Part shown: piece after piece, positions 26,226-34,146 of the stretch
Numbering within the stretch: the stretch's first letter is position 1
Layout of the letters: every line of letters begins with the position of its first letter
Origin: an uncultured Oxalobacteraceae bacterium
GTDB taxonomy: Bacteria; Pseudomonadota; Gammaproteobacteria; Burkholderiales; Burkholderiaceae
Direction of reading: 5' to 3'
Assembly: GCA_946480015.1 (NCBI GenBank)
Contig: CAMLIL010000016.1
Location: forward strand, 6,614-70,613
DNA length: 64,000 nucleotides
Notes under the pieces: generated by a model
Seen by the model: only the letters and a program-made list of their open reading frames with translations
The model's database searches: none
What the model was told of the DNA's origin: nothing
Made by a program: the position numbers and the translations under genes

Positions 26226-27979
26226 CCCAATACGACGCACGACGCGACTTCAACGGCGATGACCGTCTCTTGCCGATTGCCGCCATTGCCGCCCTCATCG
26301 GCGTGCTCAGCACCGGCACCGCCTGGCTGCTGCTCCATGCGATCCACCTGTTTACCAACCTGTTCTTCTTCCAGACCCTGTCCGATGCCTTTCATTCACC
26401 GGCGGCCCACACGCTGGGGGCCTGGGTCATTGCCGTGCCCGTCGTTGGCGGCCTGATCATCGGCTTGATCGCGCGTTTTGGTTCCGAGCAGATCCGGGGC
26501 CACGGCATCCCCGAAGCCATTGAAGCCATCCTCTTCAACCGCAGCGCCATGTCGCCCAAAGTAGCGTTGCTCAAGCCGCTGGCGTCCGCCATAGCGATCG
26601 GCAGCGGCGGCCCGTTCGGCGCGGAAGGCCCCATCATCATGACCGGCGGCGCGGTAGGCTCCTTGCTGGCCCAGCATTTCCACATGAGCGGCGCGGAACG
26701 CAAAACCTTGCTGGTGGCCGGTGCCGTGGCCGGCATGACGGCCGTGTTTGGCACGCCCGTTGCGGCGCTGTTGCTGGCGGTGGAATTGCTGTTGTTCGAA
26801 CTGCGGCCGCGCAGCCTGCTGCCGGTCGCCATCGCCTGCACGGTAGCGGGCTTCCTGCGTCCGCTGATCATGGACGCCGGCCCCCTCTTCCCGCAGCAAT
26901 CGCAGGCACTGCTGCCCGCAGGGCTGCTCTCTTGCGCGGTCGCGGGCGTGCTGTGCGGCGCGCTGGCATGGCTGCTATCGACCGCGCTCTACCGCATCGA
27001 AGATGGCTTCCACAAGCTGCCGGTGCATTGGATGTGGTGGCCGGCGCTCGGTGCCCTGGCCATCGGCATCGGCGGCTATTTTCAGCCGCGCGCCCTGGGC
27101 GTGGGCTACGACGTGATCGGCGATCTGCTGCAAAATCATCTTGCCGTTGGTGTCGTCGTCAGCCTGCTGTTCGCCAAGGCAGTCATGTGGCTCATTGCGC
27201 TGGGCTCAGGAACATCTGGCGGCGTGCTGGCGCCGCTGCTGATGCTCGGCGCCGGCCTGGGCGCGCTGCTGGCCCCCTACCTGCCCGGCGGAGACCCGTC
27301 GATCTGGCCGCTGGTATGCATGGCAGCGACCTTGGGTGGCATGATGCGGGCGCCTATCATGGCAACCGTGTTCGCCTATGAGCTGACGCACGATGCCAAC
27401 GCCCTGCTGCCGGTGCTTGCGGCGTCGGCGGTGGCGTATGGGTTTACCGTCATTACCATGCATCGCTCGATCCTGACCGAAAAGATAGCGCGCCGGGGCC
27501 GTCACATCTACCGCGAATATGGCATCGATCCCCTCGAACGCCACAGCATCGAGGAAGTGATGAGCGCCGTGCCGGACGCCGTCGAGGCCGACGCACGGGT
27601 GGCCGACGTCCTGGAGTCGCATTTTGGCGCGGCGCAGCGCTACCGCGCGTATCCGGTGACGCGCAACGGCGCAGTGATTGGCATGCTGGACCGTGCAACC
27701 CTTGAAACCCCGGGCCAGACGGCCGTCCATGTGGGCGATCTGTATGGGGTGAACGCGCCGATCGTCGCGCTCCCCGGTGAAACCTGCCGCACCGTGGCCA
27801 TCCGGCTTGCCGTGCACGGCCTCGAACGCGTGCCGGTCGTGGCCGATGCCGCCAGCCGCCGCCTGGTCGGCGTGGTCAGCCGCAGCGACTTGATCAAATC
27901 CACACTGATTCTGCACGATGAGGAAAACACGCGTCACCGGTTCCGCCGCATCTCGTTACGACCGCGCGGGCCGGCATGA
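26222..27979 (+). CDS. CLC-type chloride channel/transporter with CBS domains
   Basis: The 585-residue membrane protein has the CLC core over about residues 15-425. The three ion-pathway motifs are GHGIPEAIEAI (serine of the usual GSGIP replaced by histidine), GAEGPIIMTGGAVGS with the gating glutamate, and GTSGGVLAPLLMLGAGLG. Two CBS modules fill the C-terminal 150 residues (IEEVMSAVPDAVEADARVADVL; TCRTVAIRLAVHGLERVPVV) and would bind adenosine ligands to regulate gating. It is coupled to a MarR gene by an ATGA overlap. The stress or ligand that controls it is not visible in the sequence. Confidence 0.93.
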   Translation: MTQYDARRDFNGDDRLLPIAAIAALIGVLSTGTAWLLLHAIHLFTNLFFFQTLSDAFHSPAAHTLGAWVIAVPVVGGLIIGLIARFGSEQIRGHGIPEAIEAILFNRSAMSPKVALLKPLASAIAIGSGGPFGAEGPIIMTGGAVGSLLAQHFHMSGAERKTLLVAGAVAGMTAVFGTPVAALLLAVELLLFELRPRSLLPVAIACTVAGFLRPLIMDAGPLFPQQSQALLPAGLLSCAVAGVLCGALAWLLSTALYRIEDGFHKLPVHWMWWPALGALAIGIGGYFQPRALGVGYDVIGDLLQNHLAVGVVVSLLFAKAVMWLIALGSGTSGGVLAPLLMLGAGLGALLAPYLPGGDPSIWPLVCMAATLGGMMRAPIMATVFAYELTHDANALLPVLAASAVAYGFTVITMHRSILTEKIARRGRHIYREYGIDPLERHSIEEVMSAVPDAVEADARVADVLESHFGAAQRYRAYPVTRNGAVIGMLDRATLETPGQTAVHVGDLYGVNAPIVALPGETCRTVAIRLAVHGLERVPVVADAASRRLVGVVSRSDLIKSTLILHDEENTRHRFRRISLRPRGPA

Positions 27980-28013
27980 CGCGGGGAGCGGTCGCGGGCC
28001 ATGAACGCGATCG

Positions 28014-28292
28014 CTAAGGCAGCGGTCTGCATCGACCGCGCGCAACCTGAATCAGGCGCAGGTTGCGCAGATAGATGGCCAGGCCCAGCGCTTGCCCGAC
28101 AATGAACACCGGGTCGCCACGGTAGGCCGCGTAGACGAGCAGGGTCAGGCCGCCCGCCAGGCTGAAATACCAGAACGCCACCGGCACGACGCTTTTTCTG
28201 GCGCGCTCGCTGTGTATCCACTGGATCACGAAGCGCATCGTGAACAAGCCCTGTCCCAGAAAGCCGACCGCAAGCCACCCGGCCTCCGTCAT
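28014..28292 (-). CDS. small membrane protein, lipid-A-disaccharide synthase N-terminal-like (LAB_N)
   Basis: This 92-residue protein has three predicted membrane helices. Its features match LAB_N domain proteins: GFLGQGLFTMRFVIQWIHSE, ARKSVVPVAFWYFSLAGG, then FIVGQALGLAIYLRNLRLI. Such stand-alone small proteins occur beside glycosyltransferases that modify lipid A or carrier lipids and are thought to act as lipid flippase-like partners. It starts 12 bases after the glycosyltransferase gene on the same strand, which supports that role. Its length matches the domain. Confidence 0.88.
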   Translation of the reverse strand: MTEAGWLAVGFLGQGLFTMRFVIQWIHSERARKSVVPVAFWYFSLAGGLTLLVYAAYRGDPVFIVGQALGLAIYLRNLRLIQVARGRCRPLP

Positions 28293-28304
28293 ATCGCCCC
28301 CATA

Positions 28305-29378
28305 TCAAAGACGCCTCGCAGCTCGCCGGTCCGGCACATTTTTGCTGGCGGGCGCGCAATCGCCGAGTACGAAATGAATCAGATAGGGCTCGTTGCGCGT
28401 GGATTCGTAATAGGTACGCGTCAGCATTTCCGTGAGGATGCCCGTGCTGACAAACTGGACGCCGACGACCGCCAGCATCACGCCGAGGATCAACAAGGGC
28501 CGGTGGCCGATGTCCGCATGCTCGACCAGCTTGATCCAGCCTAGCCACGCAAGAATCAGGAAACCGGCCACGCCGAACAGCAGGCCAATGCGCCCGAAGA
28601 AGTGCCCCGGCTTGGCCAGGTAGCGCATGAAAAAATGCATCGCGAGCAAATCGAGAATCACCTTGAACACGCGCGAGAGCCCATAGTTTGATTTCCCATG
28701 GACGCGCGGGAAATGACTGACCACTTCTTCACCGATCCGGTCGGGCGAAGTGATGGTGGCCATCCACGTGGGGATGAAGCGATGCATTTCGCCATACAGG
28801 CGGATTTGCCGGACCACCGAGGCGCGGAAGATCTTGAGCGAGCAGCCGTAGTCGCGCAGCTTGATGCCGGTGACCCTGGCGACGATGCGGTTGGCCAGCC
28901 ACGACGGAACCTTGCGCAGCCAAAGACTGTCCTGCCGGTGCTTGCGCCAGCCGACCAGGAGGTCGAGGTCTTCATCGAGCAGGCGCCGCACCATGCGCGG
29001 CAGGTCCTGCGGATGGTGTTGTAGGTCGCCATCCATGGTGGCGATAATCGTTCCCCTTGCCACGTCGATCCCCGCCTGCAGCGCCGCGGTCTGGCCGAAG
29101 TTGCGGCGCAGGACAACTGCGCGCACATGCGAGGGGTAGGCGGCGACCGCCTGCCTGAGCCGCAATACCGTCCTGTCGCCGCTGCCGTCGTCTACCACGA
29201 TCAGCTCCCACGGCCATTCGACGCCCCCGAGCGCCGCAAGGACCTGCTCGACCAGGGGCGCGATATTGTCTTCTTCGTTAAATACCGGAACGATCACGGA
29301 CAGCCGGTGTTCCGGCTCCTGACCATTTTCAAAAGTGGTGGCGCGAATCAGCATTGGTGGCGACGGGTGGTTGGTCAA
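28305..29378 (-). CDS. GT2-family glycosyltransferase (polyprenyl-phosphate glycosyltransferase, ArnC/DPM type)
   Basis: The 357-residue enzyme has a cytosolic GT-A domain. Visible motifs are SVIVPVFNEEDNI, VVDDGSGDRT, the catalytic-metal region MDGDLQHHPQDLP, and SLKIFRASVV. Two C-terminal membrane helices follow (FGRIGLLFGVAGFLILAWLGW; LLILGVMLAVVGVQFVSTG). Relatives transfer a sugar from a nucleotide donor to polyprenyl phosphate, as in the first step of lipid A or wall glycan glycosylation. The LAB_N gene follows. The divergent ArnT-like and PAP2 genes across a 197-base gap complete the cluster. Starts at 29378 or 29354 are both possible. Confidence 0.92.
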   Translation of the reverse strand: MTNHPSPPMLIRATTFENGQEPEHRLSVIVPVFNEEDNIAPLVEQVLAALGGVEWPWELIVVDDGSGDRTVLRLRQAVAAYPSHVRAVVLRRNFGQTAALQAGIDVARGTIIATMDGDLQHHPQDLPRMVRRLLDEDLDLLVGWRKHRQDSLWLRKVPSWLANRIVARVTGIKLRDYGCSLKIFRASVVRQIRLYGEMHRFIPTWMATITSPDRIGEEVVSHFPRVHGKSNYGLSRVFKVILDLLAMHFFMRYLAKPGHFFGRIGLLFGVAGFLILAWLGWIKLVEHADIGHRPLLILGVMLAVVGVQFVSTGILTEMLTRTYYESTRNEPYLIHFVLGDCAPASKNVPDRRAARRL

Positions 29379-29575
29379 TCAGCAGGTTGGGCACATTGTC
29401 GTGTCGCCGCTGCGCCCTTCATTGGAGGTGCGTCAAGTCCACCCCTGCATTTCTTTGTGTCAGCTCGCAATGGCGACTCCTCGATGCTGATCAAAATCCC
29501 GCCATCGACAACTCCCTATCCTGTCGTTTCAGCCGGACCGGATCGGCGTGTTCGCGTCACTGACGGAGATCGTGA

Positions 29576-31057
29576 ATGCAGGGACAGACCATTAGCAGGC
29601 GACACAACAAGCCCCAGGCAGGCGCGTGGGCCGTGCTGCTGCTCGTCCTGGCCGCGCTGACGCTCTACCGCGCGGCAATCGCGCACCATGCCCTTCCGCT
29701 CTATCAGGACGAAGCACAGTACTGGGTCTGGTCACGCATGCCCGACTGGGGTTATTACTCGAAGCCGCCGATGGTGGCGTGGGTGATCCGTCTGTTCAGC
29801 GGCCTCGGTGATGACGAACTCAGCGTGCGCATGGGCAGCCTGCTGCTGCATCCGCTGACGGCGCTGCTGGTGTATGCGCTCGGGCTGCGCATGTTCGACG
29901 CACGCACCGCCATCATTGCCGCACTGCTGTTCATCAGTCTGCCGCTGGTCGGATTCAATTCGCTGTTCATGACCACCGATGCGCCCTTGTTCTTTTTCTG
30001 GGGCATGGCTGCGTATGCTTTATGGAATTGCCTGGACCGCAATCGCTGGCGCGACTGGCTGCTGCTCGGCATCGCAACAGGGCTGGGGCTGCTGTCGAAG
30101 TATTCGATGGCCCTCTTCGCCGTCTCGGTGGTCCTTGCGCTGTGCCTGCCGCACTATCGCCGCCACTGGCGCAACCCTCGGCTTTACGCTGCCGCCGTGT
30201 TCGCGTTCCTGATTTTTCTGCCTAACCTCTGGTGGAACGCGCGGATGGATTTCGTCAGTTTCCGCCACACTGCCGAAATTTCCCAGCTCGACCGCGACCT
30301 GTTCCATCCCGCGCGGCTGGCTGAATTCGCCGGCGCGCAGTTCGCCTGCATGGGGCCGATCGCCTTTGCTTTCCTGCTCATGGCCCTGGCGACGCCATCG
30401 GTATGGCGCGACCGCCGGCGTGGCCTGCTTGCAGCCCTGACGCTGCCGTTTCTGACAGCGATCTCGCTGCAGGCGCTGCTCGCCAGGGCCAACGCAAACT
30501 GGGCCGCACCAGCGTATTTCGCCGGCACCCTGCTGGTGGCGGCACAACTGGTGGCACAGCAGCGCCAGCGCTGGTGGATCGCCATGGCCGTGCTGAACCT
30601 CGCCTTGCTGTCCGGCTTCTATCACTATCACAGCATCACCGATGCGCTGGGCATCAAGCTTACCCGTAAGAACGATCCCTATTCGAGGCTGCTGGGCTGG
30701 CCGCAAGCTGCGGGCGAAGTCAGCCGCGTCCTGGCAAGGCATCCGGAGGCCCGGCTGGCAAGCCTTGACCGGGGCGAATATGCCTTGTTGCGCTACTACG
30801 TGCGCCCCCACCCCGACAGCATGGGCATTTGGAATCCCGACCGAAAACGGCAACATCACTTTCACCTGAGCGCGGACATCGCCCAGGCGCGCGGCGCCAG
30901 CTTCATCATCGCGACGACCCATCCACTGGATGCCGGCGCGGCACGGTCATTCGAGCAATGGGAAGCGATCGGGCCCGTCAGCGTGCCGCTGTACCCTGAT
31001 TATCAGCTGAGGCTTTATCTGTACCGCGGCAATTGCTTCCGGGGATACCAGCGATGA
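29576..31057 (+). CDS. ArnT-like membrane glycosyltransferase (GT39/GT83 type)
   Basis: The 493-residue polytopic protein has about ten membrane helices. The first periplasmic loop carries the acidic catalytic region (YQDEAQYWVWSRMPDWGYYS followed by KPPMVAWVIR). This is the pattern of the dolichyl-phosphate-mannose:protein mannosyltransferase/ArnT family, which uses polyprenyl-phosphate sugars made by the ArnC-like enzyme encoded opposite. A hydrophilic C-terminal domain follows from about residue 360. It probably transfers a sugar to lipid A or another envelope acceptor. Its TGA overlaps the start of the PAP2 gene. Confidence 0.9.
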   Translation: MQGQTISRRHNKPQAGAWAVLLLVLAALTLYRAAIAHHALPLYQDEAQYWVWSRMPDWGYYSKPPMVAWVIRLFSGLGDDELSVRMGSLLLHPLTALLVYALGLRMFDARTAIIAALLFISLPLVGFNSLFMTTDAPLFFFWGMAAYALWNCLDRNRWRDWLLLGIATGLGLLSKYSMALFAVSVVLALCLPHYRRHWRNPRLYAAAVFAFLIFLPNLWWNARMDFVSFRHTAEISQLDRDLFHPARLAEFAGAQFACMGPIAFAFLLMALATPSVWRDRRRGLLAALTLPFLTAISLQALLARANANWAAPAYFAGTLLVAAQLVAQQRQRWWIAMAVLNLALLSGFYHYHSITDALGIKLTRKNDPYSRLLGWPQAAGEVSRVLARHPEARLASLDRGEYALLRYYVRPHPDSMGIWNPDRKRQHHFHLSADIAQARGASFIIATTHPLDAGAARSFEQWEAIGPVSVPLYPDYQLRLYLYRGNCFRGYQR

Positions 31058-31806
31058 GCGCATGGTTGCGCCGCTACGGCGACGTGGTGCTCGCCTTCGT
31101 ATTGCTCCTCGCCTTCACCGGCTGGCCAGAAGTCGAGCTGCGCCTGGCCGCACCTTTCTATCGGCATGGTCTTGGCTTTCCCGCAGGGCAGCTCTGGTGG
31201 ATCCAGGCGATCTACCTGGTCTTCGCACGCTTTTGGGTGCTGGCCGTCATCCTGCTGGCGCTGCTGCTGGCGGGCTTGCTGCCGTTCGTTCGCGCGCATT
31301 GGCCGCGCTTTCCATACCGGCGCAAGGCCCTGCTCTACTTGCTGACCGCGCTCGTGCTCGGTCCCGGATTGATAGTCAACACGGTGTTCAAGGACCATTG
31401 GGGCAGGCCGAGACCAGTGCATCTGACGCAATTTGGCGGCAGCGCCACCTTTACTCCCGTTCTCGCTTACAGCACGCAGTGCGCCAAGAATTGCTCCTTC
31501 CCCAGCGGCCATGCGGGAGCGGCCTTTTTCCCGATGGCCGGCTACTGGCTGACCCGTCAACGCCGTTGGCTGGTGCTGGGTATCTCGCTGGGCGTCCTGG
31601 TGGGCTATGTCCGCATGGCGATGGGAGCGCATTTTCTATCGGATATCGTCTTTTCCGGGCTCATCGTGCACTTCACCTGCCGCTGGCTGGCATCCCGATT
31701 CGGCTTGCCTGACCAGAGCGAGGCTGATTATGCGGCCCGAGCGCGATATCGGACGCCATGCCCCGGCCCCGCTTCCATCTCTCCTCCACCACATCCTCCC
31801 CCTTGA
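31054..31806 (+). CDS. PAP2-family membrane phosphatase (LpxE/LpxT-like)
   Basis: The 250-residue protein has the three phosphatase motifs of PAP2 enzymes on membrane helices: KDHWGRPRP, then FPSGHAGAAFF, then RMAMGAHFLSDIVFSG. Related enzymes remove or transfer phosphate on lipid A (LpxE, LpxT) or recycle polyprenyl pyrophosphate. ATG 31054 is preferred because it overlaps the preceding stop in ATGA. Genomic context with a lipid A-type glycosyltransferase set favours lipid A or carrier-lipid dephosphorylation, which is inference. Confidence 0.88.
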   Translation: MSAWLRRYGDVVLAFVLLLAFTGWPEVELRLAAPFYRHGLGFPAGQLWWIQAIYLVFARFWVLAVILLALLLAGLLPFVRAHWPRFPYRRKALLYLLTALVLGPGLIVNTVFKDHWGRPRPVHLTQFGGSATFTPVLAYSTQCAKNCSFPSGHAGAAFFPMAGYWLTRQRRWLVLGISLGVLVGYVRMAMGAHFLSDIVFSGLIVHFTCRWLASRFGLPDQSEADYAARARYRTPCPGPASISPPPHPPP

Positions 31807-31953
31807 CCTGACGGGTCGCGATGCCGTCGTTGACGGCGCAAGGGCTTTACGTCGAAGAAAAAGTGGGCACGGGCGCTTAACGTCGAGCAAAAAACACGCT
31901 CAGCCTGCCGCAGGCGCTTCGCCGGCCACGCCCCGATTTTCCCCGGGCCGCGT

Positions 31954-32015
31954 TTCGGAAAGCGTTCCCATGCTTCGGTTCGCGGCGCATCGCGGCAGAA
32001 ATTTCGCGCTATCGT
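31954..32015 (+). promoter_or_regulatory. plant-inducible promoter (PIP / hrpII box) with -10 element
   Basis: TTCGG at 31954-31958, fifteen bases, then TTCGG at 31974-31978, fits the TTCGB-N15-TTCGB consensus exactly (TTCG-N16-TTCG in the Ralstonia definition). After 31 further bases comes TATCGT at 32010-32015, matching the YANNNT -10 element expected 30-32 bases downstream. This is the binding site of HrpX/HrpB-type AraC activators that switch on type III secretion genes. It lies 33 bases before the likely GTG start of the ADP-ribosyltransferase gene. Confidence 0.8.
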
Positions 32016-32048
32016 CGGCACATCCGATCGTTGCGAAGGCGACTGCCC

Positions 32049-33974
32049 GTGTTTATCCATCGCCCAGGACAGTCCAGTCCACCCGTCCCCCCTTCTCCCG
32101 ACGGTACGCCAGGGCGGGCGATCCCTGCCGCCAATCCCGCGCGCGGACGCGGCGCGCGCGCCGCCGTCGGCGAACTGGCCGCGTTGCAGCGGCCAAATCC
32201 GCTGCGGACGGCGGTGCCGCAGCTCACCCGACAACGAGCGCTCACGGTCCGCACCCGCGCCGAACTCGACGCCGCCATGGCGCCGCCCGCGGGTGGCGCG
32301 CGGCAAGAGCGGTCCGGCACCGCGCAGGCCGGACCATCCATCCGCGCCTTGCGCCCGCAGCCTCCGGGCAAGAGCGCGCCCGCCACGGCACCTGGCACGC
32401 CCCCCGGCGCCGGTGCCGGGGCGCCGGTGCCCGCGGCATTGCCGCGCAAGGGTTTGACGCCACTACAAAAGTTCAAAAAGCTGTTCAGTCCCAGCGGCAA
32501 GAGCGCGTCGGCATCCACCGCTCGCGTACCGGAAAAACTCTCGAGCTGGAATCGGACCGGCGTCAAGCCGGGCGGCACCGCGGACGGCGCGCTCTACATC
32601 GATACGAACGGGCAAAAGTGGCTGGTGAAGGGATATGGCAATGACGACATGGCCAAGAGCGAGGTGCTGGCATCGCATCTCTTGAACGCCGTCGGCGCCC
32701 ATACGGCCCAGATGAAACTGGTCGACCTTGGCGATGCGCACAAAGGCGGCCTCGGCGTCGCTTCCAAGTGGATGGACAACACGCAGCCCTTCGACCCGCG
32801 CAATCGTGCGCACGCGATCAGCATGCAGCAATCGTTCGTCGCCCATGCGTGGCTGGCCAATCACGACGCGATCGGCCTGACGCACGACAACGTGCTGGTT
32901 CAGGATGGTAAAGCGGTGCACATCGACCCGGGCGGCGCGCTCGAATATCGCGCGATGGGCGGCATGAAAGGCGAGGTGTTCGGCCGCAAGGTCGGCGAGC
33001 TGGAGACCTTGCGCAACCCGAATGTGAACCCGGCCGCCGCCAGCGTCTATGGCACCATGAACTCCGCTGCGATCGTCACGAGCGCGCAGCGGGTGCTCGA
33101 TCTGCCGGCGGCCACCATCACGAAACTGGTCGAGCGTCACGGCCCCGGCGACGCGAAGCATCGCGCCGAACTGGGCAAGAAGCTCATTGAACGGCAGCGG
33201 GATATCAAAACATGGTGCAAGAGCGCGCAATCAGATGCGGCCAATGCCGCGCGCCAACGCCACCGGGAGATCAAGGCGCTGGACAAGGAATTTCCAGCTC
33301 AGAAGATCGGACATCGCGACAAGCGGATCAATATGGTCGCCGGGTTCGTTGAACGCGGCAGCGCCCGCGCCATGCCGCCGCTGCCCAACACGGCGCCCGG
33401 CAAGCACGACACGTCCGTCTACGCCGCCCGCAGCTTGAACGCGATGCCACAGCTGTCGACGCTCCAGCAGGAAGCGATCTATAGCTACGCGCACCTTGGC
33501 TACGACGAGATCAACGCTTCCCTGCGGTCGGGAAAGCCGAGCAAGACCGCCAAGGCCCTCGACGCCGCGATCCGCAGCGCCGGCGGCGAGATTCCACCTG
33601 GCACCCTGCTCTCGCGCAAAATCAAAGTGTCGGGACCGCGAAGGGAGCAATTGTTGAACGCCGCCGGCAAGGTGTTGCAGGAGCCCGCCATCATGTCCAC
33701 CTCGACCGAGCCCAATATGTTTACCGGCAACCTCCACCTGAAGCTGACCGTCGGCCCGGGGGTGAAGGGCTTGTTCACGGGCTCGGGTTCGGCCGCAGCC
33801 GGTCAATCCATCTCGCGCATGCCGGGCGAATCGGAACTCATACTGCCGGCCAACACGCGCCTGTATATCCACAAAGTTACGCGCTCGCCCGAGAGCGCGG
33901 ACCGGGACGGCTTCGGCAGCAACCGCGAGGGGCTCGATCACATCGTGCACGCGACGATTTTGCCGACGCACTAA
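32049..33974 (+). CDS. candidate type III effector: kinase-like domain plus ADP-ribosyltransferase domain
   Basis: From GTG 32049 (GAAGG nine bases upstream) the product has 641 residues; a TTG at 32031 is an alternative. The first 150 residues are Pro/Ala/Arg-rich and probably disordered, with no signal peptide, as in type III effectors. Residues about 170-370 look kinase-like: Lys194 in KWLVKGYG, a GVASKWM stretch, LTHDNVLVQDG with Asn281, and VHIDPGGAL with Asp293. The C-terminal 200 residues carry the R-S-E signature of ADP-ribosyltransferase toxins: Arg523 (LLSRKIKV), Ser550-Thr551-Ser552 (IMSTSTEP) and Glu594-x-Glu596 (PGESELIL), the paired glutamates of arginine-specific members. A PIP box lies upstream. 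No secretion apparatus or chaperone gene is in the window. The kinase assignment is less sure than the transferase. Confidence 0.82.
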   Translation: MFIHRPGQSSPPVPPSPDGTPGRAIPAANPARGRGARAAVGELAALQRPNPLRTAVPQLTRQRALTVRTRAELDAAMAPPAGGARQERSGTAQAGPSIRALRPQPPGKSAPATAPGTPPGAGAGAPVPAALPRKGLTPLQKFKKLFSPSGKSASASTARVPEKLSSWNRTGVKPGGTADGALYIDTNGQKWLVKGYGNDDMAKSEVLASHLLNAVGAHTAQMKLVDLGDAHKGGLGVASKWMDNTQPFDPRNRAHAISMQQSFVAHAWLANHDAIGLTHDNVLVQDGKAVHIDPGGALEYRAMGGMKGEVFGRKVGELETLRNPNVNPAAASVYGTMNSAAIVTSAQRVLDLPAATITKLVERHGPGDAKHRAELGKKLIERQRDIKTWCKSAQSDAANAARQRHREIKALDKEFPAQKIGHRDKRINMVAGFVERGSARAMPPLPNTAPGKHDTSVYAARSLNAMPQLSTLQQEAIYSYAHLGYDEINASLRSGKPSKTAKALDAAIRSAGGEIPPGTLLSRKIKVSGPRREQLLNAAGKVLQEPAIMSTSTEPNMFTGNLHLKLTVGPGVKGLFTGSGSAAAGQSISRMPGESELILPANTRLYIHKVTRSPESADRDGFGSNREGLDHIVHATILPTH

Positions 33975-33986
33975 CCCGGATGTTTC

Positions 33987-34146
33987 ATGAGAATCGCCGC
34001 CCTCAACATCGAAGCGGTCGGCGAGGCACTGCTGTTCGCTGCGCGCCTGCGCCGCCCACGGCGGCAAGGCATGGGACCATTCGGCGCTGGTGCGCGCGCT
34101 GGAAATGATGGCCAATTTCGATATTGGTGATACGGTAGCGCAATGA
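33987..34146 (+). pseudogene. remnant of tartronate semialdehyde reductase (GarR/GlxR type)
   Basis: Two pieces of one protein survive. In frame from ATG 33987 is LNIEAVGEALLFAARL, like the start of the C-terminal helical domain of beta-hydroxyacid dehydrogenases. In another frame at about 34050-34143 is CAAHGGKAWDHSALVRALEMM followed by ANFDIGDTVAQ, the family's C-terminus. Everything between and before is missing, including the NAD-binding domain. The TGA overlaps the glycerate kinase start as ATGA, preserving the old operon junction. It is therefore a deletion scar of the gene that once preceded glycerate kinase. Confidence 0.75.

Noticed and set aside
31980..32008. A second PIP-like pair using TTCGC near 31979 and 32003
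   Set aside because: The spacing between the two TTCG elements is about 20 bases, not 16, and no -10 element lies at the right distance.
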